From Helcococcus bovis (GTDB lineage Bacteria > Bacillota > Clostridia > Tissierellales > Peptoniphilaceae): a DNA stretch of 64,000 nt. The stretch is taken from the NCBI RefSeq assembly GCF_046035435.1, contig NZ_JBFNFH010000004.1. One strand, written 5' to 3'. Positions 36,299-45,614 of this stretch are shown one piece after another. The translations under genes and the position numbers were made by a program. Within the stretch, counting starts at the first letter, position 1; the number at the start of each line of letters is the position of its first letter. The notes under the pieces are model-generated. The model did not search any database and was not told the origin of the DNA. It saw nothing but the letters and a program-made list of their open reading frames with translations.

Positions 36299-37219
36299 AT
36301 GGCAAAAAAGAAATTAAAATCAAGTATAGCTATTTCTGGTGGAACAAATATTATATTTAATATTTTGTTATTCGTTATAGCAGCTACGTGTATCTTCCCA
36401 CTATTATATGTATTTTCAGTATCATTAAGCACAAAAGAATCAATAGCACAATATGGATATCAAATTATACCTAAAGAAATAACTTTAGCATCATATCAAC
36501 AAATTTTAGGAAATGGTAGCTCGATATTAAATGCATTTAAGAATTCAGTAATTCTTACAATAGTTGGTACATTGACAGGTTCATTTACAATTATTACTTA
36601 TGCATATGCAATGTCAAGAAATGATTTTCTATATAGAAAGTTCTTTAACACAGTAGCATTTATTCCTATGTTATTTGGTGGTGGAATGGTTGCTAACTAT
36701 ATCGTTATGGTAAATGTTTTAGGATTAAAAAACACACCATTTGCACTTTTGTTACCATTACTATTTAATACATTTTATCTAGTAATCATGAGAACATTCT
36801 TCCAAACAAGTGTTCCATTTGCGTTAATTGAAGCAGCTATGGTGGATGGAGCAAATGAGTTTGACATATTCTTCAAAATTGTTTTACCAATTTCATTACC
36901 TGGTATTGCTACAATCGCACTATTCTTAACATTAGGATATTGGAATGATTGGTTTAATGCAATGTTATATTTGGATGATACATTTTCACCATATGCAACA
37001 TTACAATATATGTTGATTCAAATTCAAAGAACAATAGAAGTTGTTATTTTGAAGGGTGATAAAATGGGTTCAGTTGCTAAAGAAGCTTTACAATCATTAC
37101 CAACAGATGGTATTAGAATGGCTATAGTTATAGTAACTACATTCCCAATTGCTTTATCATATCCATTCTTCCAAAGATACTTTGTACAAGGTTTAACTTT
37201 GGGAGCTGTTAAAGAATAA
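36299..37219 (+). CDS. Oligosaccharide ABC transporter permease 2 (YtcP/LplC-like)
   Basis: A 306-aa permease, partner of the preceding one, with an EAA loop ALIEAAMVDGANEFDIFFKI and the C-terminal FFQRYFVQGLTLGAVKE that ends this subfamily. Preceded by AAGGAGG. A terminator follows, so the binding-protein gene downstream is transcribed from its own promoter, probably to make the receptor in excess. Confidence 0.9.
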   Translation: MAKKKLKSSIAISGGTNIIFNILLFVIAATCIFPLLYVFSVSLSTKESIAQYGYQIIPKEITLASYQQILGNGSSILNAFKNSVILTIVGTLTGSFTIITYAYAMSRNDFLYRKFFNTVAFIPMLFGGGMVANYIVMVNVLGLKNTPFALLLPLLFNTFYLVIMRTFFQTSVPFALIEAAMVDGANEFDIFFKIVLPISLPGIATIALFLTLGYWNDWFNAMLYLDDTFSPYATLQYMLIQIQRTIEVVILKGDKMGSVAKEALQSLPTDGIRMAIVIVTTFPIALSYPFFQRYFVQGLTLGAVKE

Positions 37220-37238
37220 TATTAATATTGAAATGTGA

Positions 37239-37278
37239 AATGTGAAATCATAAAGCTATATGATTTCACATTTTTTTA
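37239..37278 (+). terminator. Terminator after the permeases
   Basis: AATGTGAAATCATA pairs with TATGATTTCACATT, followed by a T run. Confidence 0.85.
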
Positions 37279-37625
37279 TAAATTAATTTAAAATTAATAA
37301 ATAATAATTAAATGAATAAAATACGTGAAATAATATTTTACAAAAATTTAATATTTTAATTTTATTAATAAAGTAAAATTAAGTAAAATACAGAAAAATA
37401 CGTAGATAGTAGATGATTTAAGCATTTTTTTATAAAATATTTTTAAATTAGTATATGAAAATATAATCATTTTTTTATAAAAAAAAGATAAAAAAAAGAA
37501 AATTTAATCTTTATTGATGATTTCGTTGTCAAAAATTGATTTTCATAGTAAAATATATTTGTAAGTAAGAGTTAAGACTCTTCAAACAAGATAAATATAT
37601 ATTATATATTAGGAGGAAAATATAT
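37279..37625 (+). promoter_or_regulatory. AT-rich intergenic region with cre-like promoter and leader hairpin
   Basis: The first ~230 bp are almost pure A/T with no gene. TTGTCA (37526-37531) and TAAAAT (37549-37554) are 17 bp apart. TGATTTCGTTGTCA at 37518-37531 matches 12 of 14 cre positions and covers the -35, the same layout as at 33493. The leader has a small hairpin AAGAGT/ACTCTT at 37568-37582 before the ribosome site. Confidence 0.6.
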
Positions 37626-39083
37626 ATGAAAAAAATTATTGCTTCATTATTAGCTTTAGTTTTAGTTTTTGGTTTAGTAGCATGTGGCCAAAAGAAAGAC
37701 GAAACTAAAAAAGAAGGAGAAAAGAAAGAAACACCAACTATAACATATTTGGTTCACGCTGCAGGTAAAGATAAAGATAAGGTTGCAGAAAAAATTAATG
37801 AAAGATTAGCTGAATTAAAAGCTAACTACAAAATTAAATTTATCGCTTTTTCATGGGGTGACTATGAAACAAAGATTGGTTTATTAGCTAGAGGTGCTGA
37901 CAAAGAAACATTTGACTTAGCAACAACAGCTTCATGGTTAGGACCTTTCAAAACATTGGTTGCTGACAATGGTTTATTAGACTTAAATCCATATTTAGAA
38001 AAAAATGCTCCAAAATTAGCAAAAGCATTAACAGATGCTCAAAAAGCTGGTGCTTCAATTGATGGAAAATTATATGGTATCCAAACAATTATTGATAAAG
38101 CTCCAATGGCTAGAGATATGTTTATTTGGAACGTAAAAGAATTAGAAAAAATTGGTATGAAAGCTGATGATGTAAAGAAAATTACAGATATACAAGGTTT
38201 AGAACCAGTATTGAAAGCTTATAAAGAAAAATTCCCAGAAAAAACACCTATGAGAGGTGACGTATGGGCAGAAAGAAGATTAGATAACTTTATTAGAACA
38301 AAATCTGATGGAACATACACAGTAGAAAACTACTTAGCATCACCAGAATTAAAAGCAAAATTTGAATTAGTTGCTAAATATAGAGATGCAGGATACCTAG
38401 GAAAAGAATCAGGTACAGAAAATGATCCATTAAAAGAAACACAAAAACAACCAGATCAATGGTTAGTATCAAGAGGTGAAGGGGAACCAGGTTCAGAAGC
38501 AACATGGACAGACCAAAATAAAACACCTGTTGTAGCAGTTCCAATCGCTGAAGATAATGTATTATACAACGAAAACGTACAAGGTAAATTAACATCAGTT
38601 TACGCACATACAAAATATCCAGAACAAGCTGTAAACTTTATTGAATTAGCAAGATTTGATGAAAAAATTCAAAACTTATTAGCATGGGGTATTGAAGGTA
38701 CACACTACAACGTTAAAGACGGTAGAGCAGTTCCTGTTGATAAACAAGAAGGATGGAATCCATGGAGAAATCAATGGTCAAATGACGTAAGAATTCCAGA
38801 ACCAGCAGGAGCAGATATCAATTCACCAGAAATGCAAAAGAAAATTGAAGAATATGTAAAACCAATAGTTCCTGCAGCTGACTTAGGATTCAATCCAAGC
38901 AAAGATTTACAAACAAAGATTAGTAATGTTTTAGCAGCAAGAGATGGTTTAGCAGACTTACAAAATGGTAGAATGGATGTTTATGAAGAATTTGTAAAAC
39001 GTGTTAAAGATGCTGGCGCAGATGAAGTTGTTAAAGAATTAAAAGCTGAATTTGATGCTTGGTATGCAAAAAATCATAAATAA
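37626..39083 (+). CDS. Oligosaccharide-binding lipoprotein of the ABC transporter
   Basis: A 485-aa extracellular receptor tethered through Cys20 in the lipobox LVAC after a classical signal (MKKIIASLLALVLVFG), followed by a Lys/Glu-rich linker. The fold is a type-1 carbohydrate solute-binding protein of the LplA/YtcQ class, with a C-terminal helical segment resembling DUF3502. It is the only clearly exported protein of the locus. By context it captures host-derived oligosaccharides, as NgtS does in pneumococcus (inference). Codon use is strongly optimised and the ribosome site AGGAGGAAAA is strong, suggesting high expression. Confidence 0.9.
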   Translation: MKKIIASLLALVLVFGLVACGQKKDETKKEGEKKETPTITYLVHAAGKDKDKVAEKINERLAELKANYKIKFIAFSWGDYETKIGLLARGADKETFDLATTASWLGPFKTLVADNGLLDLNPYLEKNAPKLAKALTDAQKAGASIDGKLYGIQTIIDKAPMARDMFIWNVKELEKIGMKADDVKKITDIQGLEPVLKAYKEKFPEKTPMRGDVWAERRLDNFIRTKSDGTYTVENYLASPELKAKFELVAKYRDAGYLGKESGTENDPLKETQKQPDQWLVSRGEGEPGSEATWTDQNKTPVVAVPIAEDNVLYNENVQGKLTSVYAHTKYPEQAVNFIELARFDEKIQNLLAWGIEGTHYNVKDGRAVPVDKQEGWNPWRNQWSNDVRIPEPAGADINSPEMQKKIEEYVKPIVPAADLGFNPSKDLQTKISNVLAARDGLADLQNGRMDVYEEFVKRVKDAGADEVVKELKAEFDAWYAKNHK

Positions 39084-39100
39084 GATTTGAAAATATTTTA

Positions 39101-39127
39101 GGATGGGATCTTTCCCATCCTTTTTTT
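39101..39127 (+). terminator. Terminator after the binding protein
   Basis: GGATGGGA and TCCCATCC form an 8-bp GC-richer stem with a 4-nt loop followed by seven T. The next gene starts 12 nt later and would depend on read-through or an unseen promoter. Confidence 0.85.
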
Positions 39128-39138
39128 ATGAGGTTTTT

Positions 39139-40734
39139 ATGAAGCAAAAGAATATTAAAAATGTAAATAAAAAGAATGTAGATCATATAGAATTAGATGA
39201 TAAACAATATCATTTTTTTAAAGAGGATTCTGAATTTGTAAATGTTCATTTTTCAAATACAAATACTATAGAAAATCCATACAAGCATGTTATGTTCAAA
39301 ATTAACGATAAAAATGAACTAATAATTGATGGTAATAGTGCAAAATTAATATTTCATGGAGATATTAATACTTTTTTAATTGAAAATTCTAAAAATATTA
39401 CAATTAAGAATTTAACAATAGATTATTTTAAACCTACGGCAGTAGAACTTTATGTGAAAAGCGTAAATGAAAAGTCAAAATATGTTGATTATAAAATTTC
39501 AAAAACATTTAATTATGAAATAGATGGAAAGGATATTATTTGGAAATCAGAAAAATCATTAGATGGATACTATTGGAATGAAAAGAATAATTTTAATTCA
39601 TATGCAGTTACAATTTTTGATTTAAAAAATAAATATTCTAAAAGATTGGATTTAAATGAAGGACCATTTTCTAATCAAATTATGATAAAAAAAATTGATG
39701 AAGGAATAAGAGTTTATTATAATAAAATACCAAAGTCCGCTTCAGAAGATTATATAATTTGTCTTAACGGGTCATACAATAGAGATAATGCAGGATTTTC
39801 AATTATTGAATCTAAGAACATTAAATTTGAAAATGTAACATTTAATTACTTACATGGTTTCGGACTACTATTACAAATGTGTGAAAATGTAGTATTTGAC
39901 AATTGCAAGTTTGTTGGAAATGATAGACATATGGTAACTAGTTTTGCGGATTCAATTCATGTTTCTGGATTAAAAGGTAAAATTGAAATTAAAAATTGTG
40001 TATTTGATTCTTCACTTGATGATTCAATTAATATACATGGAACATATGTAAGAGTAGAAAATGTTGAAAAAAATAAAGCTATTATGAGATATGTGCATCA
40101 TCAACAAGGAGGATTTAATCAATTTTTTGTTGGAGATGAAGTAGATTTTTTTGACAGAAATTCTTTAGAAAGAGTTGGAAATAAGTCATATAAAGTTGTT
40201 GATGTTATTAACCCTGGAGAATATTCTAAAGATTTGCAATATATGGAAGTATATTTTGATGAAGATTTGCCAGATTATTTAAATGAAAAAATGGAAAATG
40301 AAGGTAAATATGTAGCTGAAAACATATCGTATACACCAGAAGTACTAATAGAAAATAATAAGTTTAGTAACATTCCTACTAGAGCAATATTATGTACAAC
40401 TAGAAAAAAATCTATAATTAGAAATAATATTTTTGAAAATATAACTATGGCATCTATTTACCTTTCAAATGACGCTAATGAGTGGTATGAATCAGGTAAG
40501 ATAGAAGATATGTTAATAGAGAATAATATTTTTAAATATAATGAAGAATTTTTAAGATTAAACGATACTAAATCTATTTGGATAAATCCGATTTTAAAAT
40601 ATGAAAATAATGATGTATTTATTCATAAAAATATAAAAATAATAAATAATAAATTTGAAATAAAAAAAGAAAAAGCTATCATTTATAAAAATACTTCTAA
40701 TATTTTTATGGATGAAAATGTATATAAGAATTGA
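39139..40734 (+). CDS. GH110 alpha-galactosidase (right-handed beta-helix)
   Basis: A 531-aa protein of beta-helix repeats (ENSKNITIKNLTIDYF, ESKNIKFENVTFNYLHG, IEIKNCVFDSSLDDS). The ADxTH-like SFADSIHVSGLKG and SLDDSINIHGTYVRV segments match GH110, exo-alpha-1,3-galactosidases that act on blood-group B and linear Gal-alpha-1,3-Gal epitopes (established for the family). No signal peptide. The ATG at 39139 with GAGG upstream is preferred; a GTG-like start before it would lie in the terminator. Some GH110 members are beta-helix enzymes of other specificity, so the linkage is inferred. Confidence 0.8.
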   Translation: MKQKNIKNVNKKNVDHIELDDKQYHFFKEDSEFVNVHFSNTNTIENPYKHVMFKINDKNELIIDGNSAKLIFHGDINTFLIENSKNITIKNLTIDYFKPTAVELYVKSVNEKSKYVDYKISKTFNYEIDGKDIIWKSEKSLDGYYWNEKNNFNSYAVTIFDLKNKYSKRLDLNEGPFSNQIMIKKIDEGIRVYYNKIPKSASEDYIICLNGSYNRDNAGFSIIESKNIKFENVTFNYLHGFGLLLQMCENVVFDNCKFVGNDRHMVTSFADSIHVSGLKGKIEIKNCVFDSSLDDSINIHGTYVRVENVEKNKAIMRYVHHQQGGFNQFFVGDEVDFFDRNSLERVGNKSYKVVDVINPGEYSKDLQYMEVYFDEDLPDYLNEKMENEGKYVAENISYTPEVLIENNKFSNIPTRAILCTTRKKSIIRNNIFENITMASIYLSNDANEWYESGKIEDMLIENNIFKYNEEFLRLNDTKSIWINPILKYENNDVFIHKNIKIINNKFEIKKEKAIIYKNTSNIFMDENVYKN

Positions 40735-40800
40735 AATTATTTTCAAAAAAATAGTACTAAAAGTATAAGTATTAAATATCCAGTCAATATCGTCAAATAC

Positions 40801-40829
40801 TTGAGTTTAGATACTTTTGATTGTAAAAT
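40801..40829 (+). promoter_or_regulatory. Promoter of the mannosidase operon
   Basis: TTGAGT (40801-40806) and TAAAAT (40824-40829) are separated by 17 bp, with the same -10 as the two transporter promoters. CGTCAA just upstream at 40791 resembles half of the cre-like boxes but the full consensus is not met. Confidence 0.5.
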
Positions 40830-40866
40830 TATATTATATAAAGATATATTAATTTTAGGAGGATAG

Positions 40867-43497
40867 ATGAAAAAAATAGTTCATGTTGTATCGCATTCTC
40901 ATTGGGATAGAGAGTGGTATATGCCTCTAGTTAGCCATCAGATGAGACTTGTTGATCTTATTGATGGAATTATAGAAGCTTCAAAAGATAATAAATTTAT
41001 CTCCTTCCAAATGGATGGACATTATTTACCAATAGAAGATTATTTAGCAATTAGACCGGAAAATAGAGATATAGTATATAAATTAATAAAAGAAGGTAAG
41101 ATTATTATTGGACCTTGGTATATTCTTCAAGATTCATTTTTAACATCTGGAGAGTCAAATGTTAGAAATCTTGAAATTGGTATGAAAAAATCTGAAGAAC
41201 TTGGTGTGCCAGCACAAATTGGATATTTTCCAGATACATTTGGAAATATAGGTCAAGCACCTCAAATTTTGAAAAAAGCAGGCATTAATAATGCTTACTT
41301 TGGTAGAGGTGTTAAAGCAACAGGTTTTGCTAATGTTGTATTTGAAGATTATACTTCAAGCAGTTCGGAAATGTATTGGCAATCACCAGACGGTTCAAAA
41401 GTTTTAGGTATTTTATTTGCAAATTGGTACTGTAATGGTGTTGATATTCCTTATGAAACAGAATTAATGAAGAAATATCTAGATAAAAAAATTGAAGATA
41501 TGGAAAAATATGCTTCAACAAGACATTTATTATTAATGAATGGATGTGATCATTCTCCAGTTCAAAAAAATATTGGTGAAATTATCGAAAAAGCAAATAC
41601 TTTATATGAAGATTATGAATTTGTACATTCTAACTTAGATAATTACTACGAATCAGTTGCTTCAGAGGTAGATAGTGCAAAATTATCAGTAATTAAGGGA
41701 GAATTAAGATCTCAAACTACAAATGGATGGGGAACATTACAAGGTACATCTTCTTCAAGATATAGATTGAAAAATTATAATAAAACAATTGAAATGAGAT
41801 TGGAAGAAGTCGTTCAACCACTTTACACAATGCTATTTGATAAAGAAAAATATCCAGTAGATAAAATTGATTATGTATATAGAACTTTATTTACAAATCA
41901 TCCACATGATAGTATTTGTGGATGTTCAGTTGATTCGGTGCATGATGGTAATATTAGAAGATTCAAGACTTGTGTTGAAGGTTTAGATTATTTAGAAAAT
42001 CAAGCTAGAAAATATTTAAATGAAAATATAAAAAATAACTATAAAGAAGATCACGTATTTACAGTTATAAATACAACACCATACCATCAAAGAAAAGAAG
42101 CAACTATTGAAATTGAATATGATAAGAGATATTTTTCAGGATTTGAATATTTGAAATTTACACAAGAAATGAAAAAAGAAAGAATCCCTAATCTAAAAGT
42201 TGTTGATGATTATATTGAATATGACACATATGTAAAAGATTTAGGTGTATTATTTGATTATGAGCTACCTGATAATCAATTTAGAAGAGGATACTTTACA
42301 AGAAAAATACAAGTTAAGTTTGTTACAGAATTAGATCCATTTGAAAGAAGAATATTTAGATTAGTCCCTAAAGATGATTATATTGGAAAACCAAATATGA
42401 TTGATACTAGAGAAGTTGATACAAATATTTTGAATTTCAAGATTGAAGACAATGCTACATTGACAATAACTGATAAGAGAAATAATAAAGTATATAAAAA
42501 TGTATTCATGATTGAAGACAGTGGAGATATCGGAAATGAGTATATCTACAAACAATCTGGTGATAAAAAAATTATTAAGAGCTCAACTTTAGTTGACTAT
42601 TCAGTTGAAGAATTAACAACAAAACTTTACGAAATAAAGATGACAGAAAAAATTTCTGTTCCAAAAAGCGCTGCAGAACAATTATTGGATGAACAAAAAT
42701 TGGTAATTGCTGTAGAAAACAGAACTGCACCACGTTCGGATGAATATGTAGATATTTTAGTATATAAAAGAATTAAAATTGATAAATTGAAATCAACAGT
42801 CACCGCAAAAATTAAATTTGAAAATACTGCAAAAGATCATAGAATGAGAATTTTAATAGATCATAACTTGGATACAGATAAAGTAAATGCGGAATCAATA
42901 TTTGAGGTTGTATCAAGAGACGCATATCCTCCAAAAACATGGGAAAATCCAGATTATGCTCAAAACTTTAATAGATTTGTAGAAATGCATGATAAAGATG
43001 GTGGATTTACAATATCTTCAATTGGTGTTCAAGAATACGAACAAACAGAAGATGGATTGGCATTGACATTATTTAGAGCTGTTGGTGAAATGGGCGATTG
43101 GGGATATTTTCCAACACCAGATGCACAAAGTCAAGAATTTTTAAGATTTGAATTTCATTTAGACTTCTTTGTAAAAGATTATGTATCTTCATGGCAAAGA
43201 GCATTAGGAAATAGAGTACCATACTTTACAACACAAATTGCTAAAAATGAAGGGAAAATTGAAGCAAATACAGCTTATGATATGAATTTAGGATCAAATA
43301 TTTTTTCTACATTGTATAGAAATGAAAAAGGTGAAAGAATTTTAAGAGTATATAATCCAGACAAGATTACACATAGACTATATGTTCAAAATGGTGAAAT
43401 ATGCGATATTTTAGGACGTAAGCCATTAAATGACGATACATTAAATAATAGCTTCTTAAATCCATATGAAATAAGAACAATTAAATGGGAGGATTAA
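40867..43497 (+). CDS. GH38 alpha-mannosidase
   Basis: An 876-aa GH38 enzyme close in length to streptococcal cytoplasmic GH38. The zinc ligands and nucleophile are visible: HSHWDREW (His12, Asp14), Asp123 in GYFPDTFGNIGQ, and the His in TNHPHDSICGCS. PWYILQDSFLTSGES also belongs to the active site. Streptococcal relatives remove alpha-1,3-linked mannose from N-glycan cores (established). No signal peptide, so cytoplasmic. AGGAGG precedes the ATG. The stop codon shares one base with the start of the GH125 gene: the two mannosidases are coupled, as in streptococcal N-glycan loci. Confidence 0.95.
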   Translation: MKKIVHVVSHSHWDREWYMPLVSHQMRLVDLIDGIIEASKDNKFISFQMDGHYLPIEDYLAIRPENRDIVYKLIKEGKIIIGPWYILQDSFLTSGESNVRNLEIGMKKSEELGVPAQIGYFPDTFGNIGQAPQILKKAGINNAYFGRGVKATGFANVVFEDYTSSSSEMYWQSPDGSKVLGILFANWYCNGVDIPYETELMKKYLDKKIEDMEKYASTRHLLLMNGCDHSPVQKNIGEIIEKANTLYEDYEFVHSNLDNYYESVASEVDSAKLSVIKGELRSQTTNGWGTLQGTSSSRYRLKNYNKTIEMRLEEVVQPLYTMLFDKEKYPVDKIDYVYRTLFTNHPHDSICGCSVDSVHDGNIRRFKTCVEGLDYLENQARKYLNENIKNNYKEDHVFTVINTTPYHQRKEATIEIEYDKRYFSGFEYLKFTQEMKKERIPNLKVVDDYIEYDTYVKDLGVLFDYELPDNQFRRGYFTRKIQVKFVTELDPFERRIFRLVPKDDYIGKPNMIDTREVDTNILNFKIEDNATLTITDKRNNKVYKNVFMIEDSGDIGNEYIYKQSGDKKIIKSSTLVDYSVEELTTKLYEIKMTEKISVPKSAAEQLLDEQKLVIAVENRTAPRSDEYVDILVYKRIKIDKLKSTVTAKIKFENTAKDHRMRILIDHNLDTDKVNAESIFEVVSRDAYPPKTWENPDYAQNFNRFVEMHDKDGGFTISSIGVQEYEQTEDGLALTLFRAVGEMGDWGYFPTPDAQSQEFLRFEFHLDFFVKDYVSSWQRALGNRVPYFTTQIAKNEGKIEANTAYDMNLGSNIFSTLYRNEKGERILRVYNPDKITHRLYVQNGEICDILGRKPLNDDTLNNSFLNPYEIRTIKWED

Positions 43498-44774
43498 TGA
43501 AAAATATTGTAAATGAATTGATAACATTTGTAGAAAAATCTGATTTAAGCGATAAACTTAAAGCAATGTTCAAAAATGCGATTCAAAATACATTCACAAC
43601 AACAATTAAAATTACCGATAGAGATGATGCTTTTGTTTTAACAGGAGATATTCCAGCAATGTGGTTAAGAGATTCAAGTGCTCAAATTAGACCTCTATTT
43701 TATATTGATTCTAAAGATGCTGATGAATTAATTAAAAAAGTAATAAAAAGACAATGGTTTAGCATTGAAAAAGACACATATGCAAATGCTTTTAATGAAA
43801 CAGGTGATGATTCAAAATGGACTCATGATGATATAACCGATTTTGATAGTCCTTGGGTGTGGGAAAGAAAATATGAATTGGATTCAGTAGCATATATGTT
43901 TCAATTACTTCATATGTATTATGAAAAAACCAAAGATGCAACAATAATTGATGAACATATCTCAAAATGGATGGAGGTTTTAGTAGATCAATTAATACTT
44001 GAACAAAATCATGAAAAATCACCATATAGATTTGAAAGACCAAATCCATGGGCTCCAAGTGATTCATTAAGAGAATCAAATATGGGAACATCAGTAGGAG
44101 TGACAGGCATGTCATGGTCAGGATTTAGACCAAGTGATGATTCATGTGAATTGCAATATTTAATTCCAGCTAATGCATTTACAGTTGTTTCATTAAACAA
44201 AACTGTTGAAATGTTGGAAGAAATTAATTTTGCAAATACTGAACTAATTGAAAAAATGAAAAAACTATCTAAAGAAATTAATGATGGTATTGAAAAATAT
44301 GGATTAATTAAAAATGAACAATTTGGAGAAATATTTGCCTATGAAGTAGATGGATTAGGAAATCAGATATTTATGGATGATGCTAATGTTCCAAGTTTAT
44401 TATCACTACCATATTTAGGATATACTTCAAAAGAAGATGAGGTATATCTAAATACTAGAAAAGCTGTGCTCTCAGAAATGAATCCATATTTCTATGAAGG
44501 AAGTGTTGCTAAAGGTGTTGGATCTCCTCACACTCCAGAAAGATATATATGGCATATAGCTTTATCAATTCAATTAATGACATCAACAGATAAAGAAGAA
44601 ATAGATCAAATACTAAAATGGTTTGAAACAACTGATGCGGACACAAATCTATTACATGAAGGGTTTGATGTGGATAACCCATATAAATTTACAAGAGAAT
44701 GGTTTTCATGGTCAAATTCAATGTTTTGTGAAGCTATTTTAACATATTTAGGCAAAAAGATAATTAAAAAATAA
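43497..44774 (+). CDS. GH125 exo-alpha-1,6-mannosidase
   Basis: A 425-aa enzyme of GH125. TGDIPAMWLRDSSAQIRP near the N terminus and KGVGSPHTPERYIWHIALS near the C terminus are the family core. GH125 members remove alpha-1,6-linked mannose, completing core trimming after GH38 (established in S. pneumoniae and C. perfringens). The start is set at 43497 because GGGAGG lies 4 nt before it. No signal peptide. Confidence 0.95.
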   Translation: MKNIVNELITFVEKSDLSDKLKAMFKNAIQNTFTTTIKITDRDDAFVLTGDIPAMWLRDSSAQIRPLFYIDSKDADELIKKVIKRQWFSIEKDTYANAFNETGDDSKWTHDDITDFDSPWVWERKYELDSVAYMFQLLHMYYEKTKDATIIDEHISKWMEVLVDQLILEQNHEKSPYRFERPNPWAPSDSLRESNMGTSVGVTGMSWSGFRPSDDSCELQYLIPANAFTVVSLNKTVEMLEEINFANTELIEKMKKLSKEINDGIEKYGLIKNEQFGEIFAYEVDGLGNQIFMDDANVPSLLSLPYLGYTSKEDEVYLNTRKAVLSEMNPYFYEGSVAKGVGSPHTPERYIWHIALSIQLMTSTDKEEIDQILKWFETTDADTNLLHEGFDVDNPYKFTREWFSWSNSMFCEAILTYLGKKIIKK

Positions 44775-44785
44775 AGAAATAAAAA

Positions 44786-44815
44786 ATACTAAAAGGGTTT
44801 AAACCCTTTTAGTAT
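44786..44815. terminator. Perfectly palindromic terminator between GH125 and rpiR-type gene
   Basis: ATACTAAAAGGGTTT is followed directly by its reverse complement, 30 bp in all. The convergent regulator gene's stop codon lies inside it. Confidence 0.85.
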
Positions 44816-45533
44816 ATATTTCACATATTATATCAATGTATATTAAAATTGGTAACATTTTAGATATAGAATATTCATAAGTAGAATATCCAGGTGTTTT
44901 AAGTAAATAATCAGAATAATTTTTTAATGAAGAATTAACATTTCCTGATATAGAGAAGATTGTTGCGTTGTGATTTTTTGCATTTTCACAAGCTTCTAAT
45001 ATATGCGTATTTTCACCAGAAAGTGAAATACATATTAATAAGTCATTTTCAGACAAATTATTTGAAAGAATGTTAATTCCATATGGTTCCTTAGCATAGT
45101 CAAGATTGTTTAATCCAATCTCGCCTAATTTGAACATCATTTCATTTGCTATTAATCCACTAGAACCTATGCCGACTATTACTATTCTGTGAAATTTATC
45201 TAAATTATGAATTAATTCTACAATATCTTTGTCAAATTCTTTAATATCATTAATCACAGAAGTATAAATTTTTTGTGTTTGATATTTTTCAGGTTCTTGA
45301 ATATTTTGTAGAGCAAATTTTAGCTCATTAAATCCGTCAAAACCTAATTTTTTAGCAAATCTAGTGATAGTAGAATTTGAAACGTAGAATGCTTTAGATA
45401 ATTCACTTATATAAGAATCAAAAATTTCAATATTACTTTCTCCAAGTCTATCAAGAAATTCTTGTTCAAGATGGGAAAGTTTAATAGAGTTTTTTGAAAT
45501 AAGATTTTTTATAAAATTATATGATTTATTCAT
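44799..45533 (-). CDS. RpiR/MurR-family transcription regulator with SIS domain
   Basis: A 244-aa regulator. The N-terminal helix-turn-helix is SNSTITRFAKKLGFDGFNEL (residues ~50-70) and the C-terminal SIS domain has IVGIGSSGLIANEM and CISLSGENTHI, binding a phosphosugar. It diverges from the ROK-ROK-GH1 operon and converges on the mannosidase operon, so it is the best candidate for local control. The effector may be a phosphorylated amino sugar or sugar made by the ROK kinases (inference). GAGGTG precedes the ATG. Confidence 0.88.
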   Translation of the reverse strand: MNKSYNFIKNLISKNSIKLSHLEQEFLDRLGESNIEIFDSYISELSKAFYVSNSTITRFAKKLGFDGFNELKFALQNIQEPEKYQTQKIYTSVINDIKEFDKDIVELIHNLDKFHRIVIVGIGSSGLIANEMMFKLGEIGLNNLDYAKEPYGINILSNNLSENDLLICISLSGENTHILEACENAKNHNATIFSISGNVNSSLKNYSDYLLKTPGYSTYEYSISKMLPILIYIDIICEIYTKRV

Positions 45534-45552
45534 TTCATCACCTCATTATGAG

Positions 45553-45590
45553 TACAATTAACTGTATACAAATATAATTATATCATAGCA
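45553..45590 (+). promoter_or_regulatory. Promoter/operator between the regulator and the ROK operon
   Basis: TTAACT and TATCAT are 17 bp apart on the plus strand. The sequence GTACAATTAACTGTATAC over the -35 has inverted TACA/TGTA ends and could be the operator of the divergent RpiR-type regulator. Confidence 0.4.
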
Positions 45591-45614
45591 TAAAAAAAAA
45601 TGTAGGAGAATTTT

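Noticed and set aside
39101..39138. An upstream start for the GH110 gene at 39103
   Set aside because: It would lie in the terminator of the binding-protein gene; the ATG at 39139 with GAGG upstream fits better.
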